Positions 1-8,333 of a stretch of DNA of 38,559 nt are shown piece after piece. The notes beneath the pieces are model-generated. The model was given only the letters and a program-made list of their open reading frames with translations. It searched no databases and was not told the DNA's origin. Numbering within the stretch: the first letter of the stretch is position 1; every line of letters begins with the position of its first letter. This stretch comes from Oscillospiraceae bacterium. Its GTDB lineage: Bacteria; Bacillota; Clostridia; Oscillospirales; Oscillospiraceae. The position numbers and the translations under genes were made by a program. The stretch is from assembly GCA_017398685.1 (NCBI GenBank), contig JAFQFH010000042.1, forward strand, positions 1 through 38,559, written 5' to 3'.

Positions 1-519
1 GCCGCCGCCCACACGGGCAAAGAGGGCAATGGAAGAAGCGCCCAGAGAGAAGCCGAAAAGGATATTATAGTTGCCTGTGACAATGTATATAAGGCTGCAT
101 CCCAGAAGACCAAGACCCACAACACACATGCCCATGACGGAGCCGCCGGCAAAAGCGATGGACAAGGCCTTGTTCATGCCGCTTTCTTTTGCGGCATTGG
201 CTGTACGGACGTTTGCCTTTGTTGCAACACGCATTCCGAAGAAACCTGCCAGCATGGAAAAGACAGCGCCTATGAGAAAACACAGGGAAGTTCCCACGTC
301 AATAAATATAGTGATCAGCAGAAACAGTGCAAAAATGAAAATAGCCAGAATTCTGTATTCTGACTTCAAAAAGGCATTCGCACCCTCTGCTATGGAGTCC
401 GCGATTTCCTGCATACGTTTATTGCCGGGGTCGGCATTTTTCACATAGTTCCCCTTGTAAAGGGCGAAAAGCAGAGCCAAAACGGCGGCGATCGGGCTGA
501 ACCAAAGTAAAACAGTCAT
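1..519 (-). CDS. hppA: Membrane-bound proton/sodium-translocating pyrophosphatase, N-terminal part (cut by window start)
   Basis: Only the first 173 codons are in the window. The protein opens with a membrane helix, then NADPGNKRMQEIADSIAEGA and AFLKSEYRIL, the usual N-terminal signature of M-PPases. It continues through further hydrophobic helices to FSLGASSIALFARVGGG, the conserved segment preceding the catalytic loop. M-PPases hydrolyse cytoplasmic pyrophosphate and pump H+ or Na+ across the membrane; the ion and K+-dependence residues lie outside the window. The ATG at 519 has an AAGGAG Shine-Dalgarno about 7 nt upstream and a promoter at 564-592. Saving energy from PPi fits an anaerobe. 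The family call is firm; ion specificity is unknown. Confidence 0.93.
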   Translation of the reverse strand, partial: MTVLLWFSPIAAVLALLFALYKGNYVKNADPGNKRMQEIADSIAEGANAFLKSEYRILAIFIFALFLLITIFIDVGTSLCFLIGAVFSMLAGFFGMRVATKANVRTANAAKESGMNKALSIAFAGGSVMGMCVVGLGLLGCSLIYIVTGNYNILFGFSLGASSIALFARVGGG

Positions 520-563
520 AGTTATTTCTCCTTTTTCAGTTTTGTCCTGCCTGTTGTTTGTAT

Positions 564-592
564 ATTTTAACCTATAAACGAGAAAATCGCAA
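564..592 (-). promoter_or_regulatory. Putative sigma-A promoter of hppA
   Basis: On the minus strand TTGCGA and TAAAAT are separated by 17 nt. Transcription would start about 40 nt before the hppA ATG. Seen by eye only. Confidence 0.5.
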
Positions 593-1074
593 GTAAAAAA
601 CAAGCATAATTTAAGCACAATCCACAAATTTATATAAAATGACGAAATATAGGCTCTTCAAAGTAAATAAATATAGATGATGCACAAAAATTTTCTGTAA
701 CTATGACAAGAATATAAGGTTTTCAGCTCATAATTCCTTTGAAAGTGAAATTAATAACATGAAACGGAACAAAATTGAAGCAATTCATTGCTAAGATAAC
801 CGAATTTAAAACACCAAACAGTGTCGGCCGCCCAAAAATCCTTGGTAAAGGGCATTGGAGAGCCGCCCGCCGGACTAATGCAAAATATAATATGAAACTT
901 TTTTTGTTATATATCGTAATATACTTAGCCGTTTCTTATATTTAATATGAAGGAATAATATTACTCCCGGGATTTGTCAGGCTCAGGCGCCTCTTTCATC
1001 ATTGGCAGCCAGAACACTCTGAAAACACAAAAATTACAAAATGGAAAAAATTATTGCAAATTATTAAAAAAGAG

Positions 1075-1200
1075 CTTGCATTTTGGAAAAGGATATGTTA
1101 CATTAGGTGCAAGCCGAAAAAGGGCTTATTCTGCATCGCGTTTTTTCGCGGTTTTCCCGCCAAAGCAGGGCGGACATATAAGCTTGGTACAGTACAGAAA
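1075..1200 (+). ncRNA. Candidate small structured RNA with its own promoter
   Basis: TTGCAT at 1075-1080 and TACATT at 1099-1104 are 18 nt apart and could be a promoter. Immediately downstream are three consecutive hairpins: AAGCC/GGCTT around a GAAAAA-type loop, CGCG/CGCG around a T-rich loop, and CCGCC/GGCGG around AAAGCAG. The segment lies upstream of the promoter at 1241-1269, so it is probably not the leader of the next gene. It does not match the c-di-GMP, SRP or tRNA patterns I know. A decayed coding fragment is the main alternative. Confidence 0.2.
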
Positions 1201-1240
1201 TTGAGGCTCAAAAAATTTTTCAAAAATATGAAATTTTTTG

Positions 1241-1269
1241 TTGCCAAATTGAAATTATTGTGCTATGCT
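1241..1269 (+). promoter_or_regulatory. Putative sigma-A promoter of the Ig-like surface protein gene
   Basis: TTGCCA and TATGCT are separated by exactly 17 nt. This gives a leader of about 40 nt before the ATG at 1316. Confidence 0.5.
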
Positions 1270-1315
1270 ATATCTGTCATTATTTGTAAGTAAATCTCAC
1301 AAGGGGGATTTTAAA

Positions 1316-3151
1316 ATGAAGAATATGAAGAGACTTATTTCCACGCTGCTGATGCTCAGCATGATGGCAGCACTGCTGTGCGTTCCCGCATTTGCAGCAG
1401 CCGACACTTTCAATGTCAGCACACTTGATAATGAAATTCAGGCTGGCGCTGGTGAAAGCGTTACTTTGACCGCCCAGCTGACCCGTGATGCCGGCAAGAG
1501 CATGATCGGCCATCAGGTCAAGTGGTACATAAACGGTGTGGATGTTGCTACTCATACAACCGCAGCCGGCGGTGTAGACAGCATTACTCTTTATGAGGTG
1601 GACTTTGACAGAACCGAGAACATTGTCAAGGCAGAGCTCAATCTGGAGGGTACCATGTATTACTCCGAGTACAAGGTATTTGTCCGCAGCGCTCCCGCTG
1701 TCGAAGAAACTATCACTCTCGACAAATACGAAGCAACCACCACCGGTGAAACCATCCAGCTCCAGGCTTACGTGAATGGTGTTGCTGATAACAGTCTTGC
1801 TCACTGGACCAGCAACAATGAAAATGTTGCTGTTGTCAGCGATACCGGTCTTGTTACTCCCGTAAGAGCCGGTACTGCCACAATCACCGCAACCCTCAAG
1901 GGAAACAGCGGCAAGTCCGCCAGCTGTGTTATATCCGCTCAGGATACTACCAAGACTGTTGTTGAGATAGTTCCTATCGTAAATCAGCTTTCCAAGGGTC
2001 AGACCATCAATATCAGTGCTTCTGTCAGCAGCGGTTCTGCCCGTTTCTCCCGCTGGAGCGTTGACACCAATTCCGCACGTTACATTTCTCTTGGCAGCGA
2101 TTATGCCCAGCAGACCACTCTGACTGCTGCCGCAGCGACTTCTACTCCTATCAGACTCTACGCATACGCTGATGACGGCGCATATGACTACATAGAGTTC
2201 GTTATTACCGCAGCAGAACCTCTGCAGATTGAGGCATACCCTGCCAATATTGACAATACCGAGTCTACCAGCGTTTACGTTGTCAATCCCATCCCCGGTG
2301 AAGAGTTCACCTGGACTGTCGTTCCCTCTGCACAGTATGGCGTTCTCTCCTACAATGGCGCTACCGGTACCGGCAGCAGCATCAGCCTGACTGCTGGCCC
2401 CGTTGAAGGCCGTGTGGACATTACCGCCACCTCCAGATCCGACTCCAGCCGCAGCGACACTGTTACCGTTTACGTCAACACTGAGGCTGCATACGGCAAT
2501 GCCAAGATCACTCCCGCAGTTGCTACCTGGCAGAGAGGCCAGGCTGCCCTGAAGTTTGGTGTCAGCCCCGCTTACTACTATGCATGGCTGGATGGTAAGG
2601 CTCTCACTCCCGAAAGCAAGTCCTACACCTACTACAACGGCGTTCTCACTCTCAGCACAGGCCTGCTCTCCACTCTCTCTTCCGGCGAGCATACCCTGAA
2701 GGTGCAGACTGCCAGCAGCAACGGTCAGGACGGCCTTGTATATGCTACCATCTACGTTACCGGCTCTGCCAGCAACGTCTACGGTGACAATGCTCACGTA
2801 AGAGGCAGTGCATACAACCTCTACTTCAACTCCACCGATCCCATCAAGGAAGTTTACATCAGCAACCAGTGGATCGATCCTGCAAACTATGTCCTCACCA
2901 ATAACGGCACCGGCCTCACTCTCAAGTCCGACTTCCTCAACAAGCTGGGTTACGGTACTTACAGCATGAGACTGGTCACTCAGAACGGCTACAATCAGAA
3001 CGCCAGCTTCCGCATAGTTACCGCCAACTACGCACCTGCAACCGGTGACGATGCAAATCTGGGCGCATGGATGGTGCTTCTGACCCTGTCTCTGGCAGGT
3101 GCAATCGCACTGGTACCCAAGCGCAAGCAGAGCAAGGACCTGATCGGCTGA
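1316..3151 (+). CDS. Secreted Ig-like (BIG2) / X2-like domain protein with sortase-like C-terminus
   Basis: The 611-residue protein starts at an ATG preceded by AAGGGGG; an upstream in-frame ATG at 1265 lacks an SD. Residues 1-28 are a signal peptide ending VPAFAAA. Residues about 131-206 form a bacterial Ig-like group 2 domain (TSNNENVAVVSDTGLV, then AGTATITATL). Residues 396-482 and 490-569 look like two X2/Ig-type modules sharing the pattern '..L.ltsg.L..L..G...l....'. The C-terminus reads YAPATGDD (residues 572-579), then a membrane helix (583-600) and PKRKQ. This is the arrangement of a sortase signal, with APATG in place of LPXTG. The role is probably wall-anchored adhesion or structure; the ligand is unknown. 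Codon use is strongly biased, suggesting high expression. Confidence 0.8.
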   Translation: MKNMKRLISTLLMLSMMAALLCVPAFAAADTFNVSTLDNEIQAGAGESVTLTAQLTRDAGKSMIGHQVKWYINGVDVATHTTAAGGVDSITLYEVDFDRTENIVKAELNLEGTMYYSEYKVFVRSAPAVEETITLDKYEATTTGETIQLQAYVNGVADNSLAHWTSNNENVAVVSDTGLVTPVRAGTATITATLKGNSGKSASCVISAQDTTKTVVEIVPIVNQLSKGQTINISASVSSGSARFSRWSVDTNSARYISLGSDYAQQTTLTAAAATSTPIRLYAYADDGAYDYIEFVITAAEPLQIEAYPANIDNTESTSVYVVNPIPGEEFTWTVVPSAQYGVLSYNGATGTGSSISLTAGPVEGRVDITATSRSDSSRSDTVTVYVNTEAAYGNAKITPAVATWQRGQAALKFGVSPAYYYAWLDGKALTPESKSYTYYNGVLTLSTGLLSTLSSGEHTLKVQTASSNGQDGLVYATIYVTGSASNVYGDNAHVRGSAYNLYFNSTDPIKEVYISNQWIDPANYVLTNNGTGLTLKSDFLNKLGYGTYSMRLVTQNGYNQNASFRIVTANYAPATGDDANLGAWMVLLTLSLAGAIALVPKRKQSKDLIG

Positions 3152-3170
3152 TAGCGCAACACAAGAATTT

Positions 3171-3200
3171 ACACCCCAGCTTTTGAGCTGGGGTGTTTTT
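3171..3200 (+). terminator. Intrinsic terminator after the Ig-like gene
   Basis: An 11-bp stem (ACACCCCAGCT with its complement) around a 4-nt loop is followed by T5. It ends 16 nt before the next start codon. Confidence 0.9.
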
Positions 3201-3216
3201 ATCAGCGGAGGATATT

Positions 3217-3855
3217 ATGCAGATAGAATATATGGATGATAGCATAATAGTTGCAGTAAAGCCTCCCCGCGTGCTCTCCACCGATGAGCCAGGCGGCATG
3301 CCTGATCTTGTGCGTGCTCAGCTGGGCGACGAAGATGCGGATGTACGCACGGTGCACAGGCTGGACAGGGTGGTCAGCGGGCTGATGCTGCTGGCAAGGT
3401 CGCAGAGTGTCGCCTCTGAGCTTTCCCGACAGATACGGGATGGGGACTTTGACAAAAAATATCTGGCGGCAGTGCATGGAAGCACGGAAAAGGAAGGCTT
3501 TTTCGATGACCTTATGATAAGAGACAAGGCAGAGCGCAAAAGCTATGTTACCGATACGCCGGGCAAGGGTGTGCAGCGGGCACAGCTTAAGTTTGATACC
3601 CTCGACCGGAAGGAAGGGTGCAGCCTTGTGCGTGTACACCTCATAACCGGACGTACCCATCAGATACGCTGCCAGTTCTCTCACCACGCCTTTCCGCTTA
3701 TAGGCGACAGAAAATACAGCCTCCTTGAGGATAACTGCGAAATCGCCCTCTGGTCTGAAAGCATCAGCTTCACTCACCCTGTAAGGGGCGAAAGGATGCG
3801 TTTCACTCTTGCCCCGCCGGACAGATGGCCATGGAATATGTTTAAAATTATGTAA
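3217..3855 (+). CDS. RluA/RluD-family RNA pseudouridine synthase
   Basis: This 212-residue enzyme should isomerise specific uridines in rRNA or tRNA. Residues 47-54 are HRLDRVVSG-like, with the catalytic Asp at residue 50. LITGRTHQIRCQFSH, the second family hallmark, lies near residues 145-160. There is no N-terminal S4 domain and the protein is shorter than RluD, so it belongs to the short single-domain class whose target cannot be read from sequence. The ATG at 3217 is preferred over 3193 because GGAGG lies about 6 nt upstream. The stop codon TAA sits inside a TTATGTAAAC decamer that recurs elsewhere in the window. A terminator follows directly, so the gene seems to be transcribed alone or by read-through. 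Confidence 0.88.
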   Translation: MQIEYMDDSIIVAVKPPRVLSTDEPGGMPDLVRAQLGDEDADVRTVHRLDRVVSGLMLLARSQSVASELSRQIRDGDFDKKYLAAVHGSTEKEGFFDDLMIRDKAERKSYVTDTPGKGVQRAQLKFDTLDRKEGCSLVRVHLITGRTHQIRCQFSHHAFPLIGDRKYSLLEDNCEIALWSESISFTHPVRGERMRFTLAPPDRWPWNMFKIM

Positions 3856-3858
3856 ACC

Positions 3859-3887
3859 AAAATCAGGCCCCAAGCAGGCCTGATTTT
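3859..3887 (+). terminator. Intrinsic terminator after the pseudouridine synthase gene
   Basis: AAAATCAGGCC pairs perfectly with GGCCTGATTTT across a 7-nt loop. The symmetric A and T tracts make it potentially bidirectional. Confidence 0.8.
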
Positions 3888-3942
3888 GTGCTGAACTTGC
3901 CTCTTCAAATGTTAAACTTGTGTAAACACGGCTGCTTTTCGA

Positions 3943-3971
3943 TTGAAAAATAATACCAAATGGGCTAATAT
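3943..3971 (+). promoter_or_regulatory. Putative sigma-A promoter of plsY
   Basis: TTGAAA and TAATAT are separated by 17 nt, about 40 nt before the plsY ATG. Confidence 0.5.
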
Positions 3972-4011
3972 CTGAAACATCCAAAATTTGTAGTGTCTGT
4001 GGGTAATTAAC

Positions 4012-4647
4012 ATGCACTTTCTTTCGTATTCAATTTCCGCGGTTGCGGCGTATATAATAGGCTCCTTCAATCCGGCCATTTTCCTGTCGAGGCATCTTCT
4101 GGGCAGGGACGTGCGCAAGCAGGGCAGCGGCAATGCCGGCGCCACCAATATGGCCAGAGTCTATGGAATGAGCTTTGGCCTTGTAACGCTTTTGTGCGAT
4201 GCGCTCAAGGCTGCCGCGGCGATTTTTCTTGCGGTCTGGCTTCTGGGAGAGTGGGGGATTTTTGTAGGCGGTATTTTCTGCCTTCTGGGCCACTGTTTTC
4301 CTGTTTTCTATGGTTTCAAGGGCGGCAAGGGTGTTTCTGTGGGCGCAGTTCTCGCACTCGCGGTGGACTGGCGCGTTTTTGTAACAGTTGTTGTGGCTTT
4401 CGCACTGGGCGCAGTGCTCAGCCGAAAGGTGTCTGTAGGTTCTGTACTGGCGGCGCTTTCCATCAGCGTGGCGGCTATTTTCTTTCACGTATCCACGCCC
4501 CGGCTGCTGCTGGCAATCTTCGGTATGCTGATTGTGGTTGCACGGCATAGTACGAATATTGAGCGTGTCGTGCATGGCGAGGAGCCGGATTTTCATGCAG
4601 CAAAGACCAAAAAGTACCGTATTGGCTTCAATAGAGATAAAAAATGA
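4012..4647 (+). CDS. plsY: Acyl-phosphate:glycerol-3-phosphate acyltransferase PlsY
   Basis: PlsY transfers the acyl group from acyl-phosphate to glycerol-3-phosphate, making lysophosphatidate in the first step of phospholipid synthesis at the membrane. The 211-residue length is typical. All three family motifs are present: GSFNPAI (17-23), GSGNAGATNMARVYG (38-52) and GHCFPVFYGFKGGKGVSV (93-110). Five or so hydrophobic helices alternate with these loops. The start at 4012 has only a weak SD (GGGTAA), but the N-terminus aligns with family expectation. Its partner plsX is not in this window. The stop codon overlaps the following terminator. Confidence 0.96.
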   Translation: MHFLSYSISAVAAYIIGSFNPAIFLSRHLLGRDVRKQGSGNAGATNMARVYGMSFGLVTLLCDALKAAAAIFLAVWLLGEWGIFVGGIFCLLGHCFPVFYGFKGGKGVSVGAVLALAVDWRVFVTVVVAFALGAVLSRKVSVGSVLAALSISVAAIFFHVSTPRLLLAIFGMLIVVARHSTNIERVVHGEEPDFHAAKTKKYRIGFNRDKK

Positions 4648-4670
4648 CGGGAGTAACCCGTCATTTTTTT
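4639..4670 (+). terminator. Intrinsic terminator of plsY
   Basis: AAAAAATGACGGG and CCCGTCATTTTTTT form a perfect stem with a 5-nt loop. The plsY TGA is within the ascending arm. Confidence 0.92.
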
Positions 4671-4693
4671 ATGCCAAAAATAATTTCCATGCT

Positions 4694-4740
4694 TTTACAT
4701 TTTTTTAACCATTGTTGAAAGGTGCTTTGTATAATATAAT
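4694..4740 (+). promoter_or_regulatory. Promoter of the two-component operon with 11-bp phased hexamers
   Basis: TTGTTG (4712-4717) and TATAAT (4735-4740) are 17 nt apart. Upstream and overlapping the -35 are TTTACA (4694), TTAACC (4705) and TGAAAG (4716), spaced 11 bp apart. That is the phasing of PhoB/PhoP-type response-regulator boxes. Autoregulation by the downstream regulator is an inference. Confidence 0.55.
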
Positions 4741-4778
4741 ATTAAGAAAATTGACCAAAATAACAGGAGGGTATACCA

Positions 4779-5462
4779 ATGAGTAAACGCGCTCTTATCG
4801 TAGAGGACGACAGCAATATAGCCGAACTTCTGCGCCTTTATCTGAGCAAGGACGGTTTTGAGATAATGATTTCACCCGATGGCGGCAAGGCCAAATCCAG
4901 CTTTGATCTTTTTCAGCCGGATGTGGTGCTTCTGGATATTATGCTGCCCGTGAAGGACGGCTGGCAGATCTGCCGCGAAATAAGGGAGAAATCCTCCGTA
5001 CCCATTATCATGCTCACCGCCAAGGGTGATACCAGCGATAAAATAAACGGTCTTGAAATGGGAGCGGATGACTATGTGACAAAGCCCTTTGATATCAAGG
5101 AGCTTATAGCCAGGGTGCACGCGGTTATGCGCCGCACCGATGCGGACGCTCCCGTGGATAAGAAGCTCAGCTTTGATAAGCTCACAATCAACCTGGACTC
5201 CTATGAGCTGGTGGTGGACGGCAAGAAGGTGGATACTCCGCCCAAGGAGATGGAACTTCTCTATCATCTGGCCTCATCTCCCAACCGCGTATTCACCAGA
5301 AACCAGCTCCTTGACGAGGTTTGGGGCTTTGATTATTTCGGTGACTCCCGCACAGTTGACGTGCACATCAAGCGTCTGCGCGAAAAGCTGGAGGGTATCA
5401 GTGAAAAATGGAGTCTGAAAACCGTGTGGGGCGTGGGCTACAAGTTTGAAGTTGCCGAGTAA
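4779..5462 (+). CDS. OmpR/PhoB-family response regulator
   Basis: The 227-residue protein has a receiver domain (1-120) with acidic pocket D10/D11, phosphoacceptor D53 in VVLLDIMLP, the Thr in LTAKG and Lys102 in YVTKPF. A C-terminal winged helix (about 133-226) carries the OmpR signature, from PPKEMELLYHLASSP through VDVHIKRLREKL to VWGVGYKF. It should bind DNA when phosphorylated by the kinase encoded 6 nt downstream. AGGAGGG precedes the ATG. The genes for regulator, kinase and HtrA-like protease run in one direction without terminators, so the likely signal is cell-envelope state. PhoB, WalR or an orphan system cannot be told apart from sequence alone. Confidence 0.93.
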   Translation: MSKRALIVEDDSNIAELLRLYLSKDGFEIMISPDGGKAKSSFDLFQPDVVLLDIMLPVKDGWQICREIREKSSVPIIMLTAKGDTSDKINGLEMGADDYVTKPFDIKELIARVHAVMRRTDADAPVDKKLSFDKLTINLDSYELVVDGKKVDTPPKEMELLYHLASSPNRVFTRNQLLDEVWGFDYFGDSRTVDVHIKRLREKLEGISEKWSLKTVWGVGYKFEVAE

Positions 5463-5468
5463 GAGCGG

Positions 5469-6893
5469 ATGAAAAGCATTTATCTGAGAAATTTCGCGGC
5501 TACGGCCACGATGGTTTCCGTATGTTTTCTGCTCATAGCATTCAGCTTCGTCTTTATCGGGCGAAACTATATTATTTCCGAGTACCGCAGTGATATGGAA
5601 GCCAGCGCCAAGGAAGTCTCCCGTGCTGCCTCCGCAATTTCTGCCGGTGACGATCTGAGCAGCTTTGCCCTGAGCATGTCGCTCAGCTCCATCTCAAATG
5701 CTACCGGGAACCATATTTTTATCACCAATTCCGCAGGCCATGTGACCAACTGCTCTGACAGGGCGCCGGTCTGCCGCCATCTGGGAATGAAAGTTCCCGA
5801 GGAAACCATAGCGCAGATTGAGAGCACCGGCTATATCAACCAGATGAGCAGTTTTCCCAGTATGTACCCGGACAGCCGGTACACAGTGGCGCTGCCCATA
5901 CTGGACTATTCCAGCCAGAGCAACATCGGCTATGTCTTTGTGACGAACAATGTGGAAAATATGCTGGGTGCCTGGTCTGCCTTTTTGAGCATGGCGGCGC
6001 TTATCACTTTTCTTGTGTTCTTCATGGCTCTTGCCATAGCGCTTGTCTATTCAAAGCGCATGGCCCGGCCTCTGGATGAGATAGCCGAGGCATCAAGGAA
6101 GTTTGCAAGGGGCGATTTTTCCGTGCGCGTAAAGCAGATGGAAGACCCCGGCGACGAAATGGGCGCCCTGATTGACTCCTTCAATAAAATGGCTGACTCT
6201 CTGGAAAAATCCGAGGCCAGAAGAAGTGAGTTTTTTGCCAATGTATCCCATGAGCTGCGCACTCCCATGACCACCATCTCCGGCTTTGCCGACGGTATAC
6301 TGGACGGGACCATCCCCTCCGAGGAGGCGGGAAAATATCTTCGTTCCATAAGGGATGAGACCAGGCGGCTTTCCAGACTTGTGCGGGATATGCTGGATAT
6401 CTCCCAGATGAAAGCCAAGATAGCCGAGCCGGGCAGACGCAGCGCCTTTGACCTGACGGAGCTTGTTTTGCAGATACTTCTGAGCTTTGAAAGCAGGGCC
6501 AATGACAAAAATCTGGACGTGGACCCGCAGCTGCCTGAAAATCACATGATGGTCATGGCGGATAAAGATGCCATAACTCAGGTAATATATAATCTGCTGG
6601 ATAATGCGGTCAAATTCTCCCGGAACGGAAGCTGCATTACTCTGAGGCTTTATAAGGACAATGGCAAGGCCTACGTGTCGGTAAAAAACTGCGGTGAGGT
6701 GATCCCGGAGGATGACCTGCCCTTTATCTTTGACCGCTTCCATAAGTCTGACAGATCCCGCAGCATGGACAAAACAGGCGTGGGGCTTGGCCTGTATCTG
6801 GTAAAGACCATAATAAACAGCCACGATGAGGACATTGCGGTACGCAGTGAAAACGGCACGACCGAATTTGTATTCACTCTGCCGCTGGCCTGA
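5469..6893 (+). CDS. Membrane sensor histidine kinase (HAMP-HisKA-HATPase)
   Basis: The 474 residues comprise TM helix 10-31, an extracytoplasmic sensor region 32-165, TM helix 167-195, HAMP 196-248, HisKA with H261 in FFANVSHELRTPM, and a HATPase domain with N-box NLLDNAVKFS near 375. The catalytic domain ends with FIFDRFHKSDRSR and GVGLGLYLVKTII. In the G1 box the adenine-contacting Asp is replaced: NCGEVIPEDDLP stands where DxGxGIP is usual. I know this Asn variant from clostridial kinases, so it is probably functional. The sensor region has two Cys (95, 102) and no known domain I recognise. The gene starts 6 nt after the regulator's stop, so translation is probably coupled. Confidence 0.93.
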   Translation: MKSIYLRNFAATATMVSVCFLLIAFSFVFIGRNYIISEYRSDMEASAKEVSRAASAISAGDDLSSFALSMSLSSISNATGNHIFITNSAGHVTNCSDRAPVCRHLGMKVPEETIAQIESTGYINQMSSFPSMYPDSRYTVALPILDYSSQSNIGYVFVTNNVENMLGAWSAFLSMAALITFLVFFMALAIALVYSKRMARPLDEIAEASRKFARGDFSVRVKQMEDPGDEMGALIDSFNKMADSLEKSEARRSEFFANVSHELRTPMTTISGFADGILDGTIPSEEAGKYLRSIRDETRRLSRLVRDMLDISQMKAKIAEPGRRSAFDLTELVLQILLSFESRANDKNLDVDPQLPENHMMVMADKDAITQVIYNLLDNAVKFSRNGSCITLRLYKDNGKAYVSVKNCGEVIPEDDLPFIFDRFHKSDRSRSMDKTGVGLGLYLVKTIINSHDEDIAVRSENGTTEFVFTLPLA

Positions 6894-6917
6894 CTTATTA
6901 TTTAGAGGATAGAGTAT

Positions 6918-8213
6918 ATGAGTGAGAATAACTGGTATGAAACACAAGGCTGGTATGAACCGCAGCAGGGGAGCGGGAACAGCAAGCTTCTTCCGGCAAA
7001 AAAAGCCCATTCCCGCAGCAAAAAAGGCTGGACACGGGCGCGGGCAATCGGGCTTGTAGTGGTGATGATTGCTCTTATTGTGGGTACGTCTCTGGCCTTT
7101 GCCACTCCCAGACAAAACTATTTTAGCTTCTCATGGGGTGTTGATACTCCTTCCGAGGAGCTTCCTGAAAACTGGGAGGATTTCTTCGACGGTTACTATG
7201 AGCCGGTTGAAAGCCCCATAACAGAAAGCAATATTGAAAAGCTTGAGGAAAAGCTGGATTTTCAGCTCAGTCTGGAGCACAGCAGCGACAAGCTTCTGAG
7301 CCTTCAGCAGCTCTACGACCAGTGTGAGCAATCCATAACCGCGATATACGGCTATGTGGACGGGGAGGACGGATATTTCTGGGGTACGGGTGTGGTGCTC
7401 AGCGAGGATGGCCTCATTCTGACCAATGCCCACATCATATCAGACTGTGACAGCGCCACTGTCAAACTCTCCGATGATACTGAGTATGAAGCGCTTCTTG
7501 TGGGAGCTGACACCACCAGCGATCTTGCGGTGCTGAAAATAGATGCGGAGGGGCTTAAGCCTGCCGTGTTCGGTGCAAGCTCCGCGCTTCAGGTGGGTGA
7601 CAGTGTGGCCGCCATAGGCAATCCTCTGGGCGAAAGCTTCCGCTCCACTCTCACAAACGGCATAATCTCTGCCATTGAACGCGGCATAAACATGAATGGC
7701 TACAGCATGACCCTTTTGCAGACCAATACTGCACTCAACGAGGGTAACTCCGGCGGTGCGCTGTTCAATATGTACGGTCAGGTAGTGGGCATCACCAACA
7801 TGAAGATGAGCTCCGCCTACTCAAGCATTGAAGGCATGGGCTTCGCCATTCCCTCCTCCACGGTGAAAACAGTGGTCAATTCCCTTGTCAGCTACGGCGA
7901 GGTACGGGGCAGACCCTCCCTGGGCATAGTCATCGGCGGTATCCCCGGTGATGTCCGTGAGCATTATGAGCTGCCGGAAGGGCTCTATGTAAGCGAGGTG
8001 CGCGAAAACTCTGATGCAGCGCGGCAGGGCATGAAGGCAGGGGATATCATAACCAAGGTCAACTTTGAGCCTGCCGAATCCGCCGAGCAGATAAACAAGA
8101 TAAAAAACACCCTTGAAGTGGGCGATATAATGATATTTGAGGTCTGGCGCGACGGAGAGATACTGGAATTTGAAATCGTGCTCATGGACACAAACGACGT
8201 GTATAAGGACTGA
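6918..8213 (+). CDS. HtrA/DegP-like membrane-anchored serine protease with PDZ domain
   Basis: The 431-residue protein has a cytoplasmic N-tail (1-41), one membrane helix (42-62), an acidic linker, a trypsin-like domain and a C-terminal PDZ domain (about 334-425, EGLYVSEVRENSDAARQGMKAGDIITKV). The catalytic triad is visible: H172 in ILTNAHII, D202 in TTSDLAVLKI and S278 in NEGNSGGAL. HtrA proteases degrade or refold damaged exported proteins on the outer face of the membrane. The gene starts 24 nt after the kinase stop with an AGAGGAT SD and is followed by a strong terminator. It is therefore the last gene of the regulator-kinase-protease operon and a probable effector of that system. Confidence 0.93.
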   Translation: MSENNWYETQGWYEPQQGSGNSKLLPAKKAHSRSKKGWTRARAIGLVVVMIALIVGTSLAFATPRQNYFSFSWGVDTPSEELPENWEDFFDGYYEPVESPITESNIEKLEEKLDFQLSLEHSSDKLLSLQQLYDQCEQSITAIYGYVDGEDGYFWGTGVVLSEDGLILTNAHIISDCDSATVKLSDDTEYEALLVGADTTSDLAVLKIDAEGLKPAVFGASSALQVGDSVAAIGNPLGESFRSTLTNGIISAIERGINMNGYSMTLLQTNTALNEGNSGGALFNMYGQVVGITNMKMSSAYSSIEGMGFAIPSSTVKTVVNSLVSYGEVRGRPSLGIVIGGIPGDVREHYELPEGLYVSEVRENSDAARQGMKAGDIITKVNFEPAESAEQINKIKNTLEVGDIMIFEVWRDGEILEFEIVLMDTNDVYKD

Positions 8214-8215
8214 GA

Positions 8216-8252
8216 AAAAGCGCTCTGCCGTACTGTTCGGCAGGGCGCTTTT
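8216..8252 (+). terminator. Intrinsic terminator after the htrA-like gene
   Basis: AAAAGCGCTCTGCCG pairs with CGGCAGGGCGCTTTT (one G-T pair) across a 7-nt loop. Confidence 0.9.
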
Positions 8253-8333
8253 GTAATTAGTGTGCAAAAATACCGTAAAAGAGCTGACAATTAATCCCAT
8301 AGTCTGACAAGATGCTGAAAAGTTGCGGCACAC

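Larger units (their letters stand above)
520..1315. other. 796-bp AT-rich intergenic island without a convincing gene
   Basis: The stretch holds the hppA promoter on the left and the Ig-like protein promoter on the right. Between them it is very AT-rich apart from three GC-richer segments. Segment 830-876 can pair GTCGGC with GCCGGAC around an inner GCCC/GGGC stem. Segment 968-1015 is unexplained. Segment 1105-1200 contains three hairpins and is listed separately. Small open frames at 974-1204 and 1054-1293 have no Shine-Dalgarno and no recognisable product. Confidence 0.5.

Noticed and set aside
1105-1200. c-di-GMP-I riboswitch upstream of the surface protein
   Set aside because: The conserved GEMM blocks are absent, and the segment lies upstream of the gene's own promoter.
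974-1293. Two overlapping small plus-strand open frames before the Ig-like gene
   Set aside because: No SD at either start, no plausible product, and the region folds into hairpins instead.
1280-2797. 505-codon minus-strand open frame opposite the Ig-like gene
   Set aside because: Low-complexity G/C/V/S translation and no SD; the plus-strand gene is clearly real.
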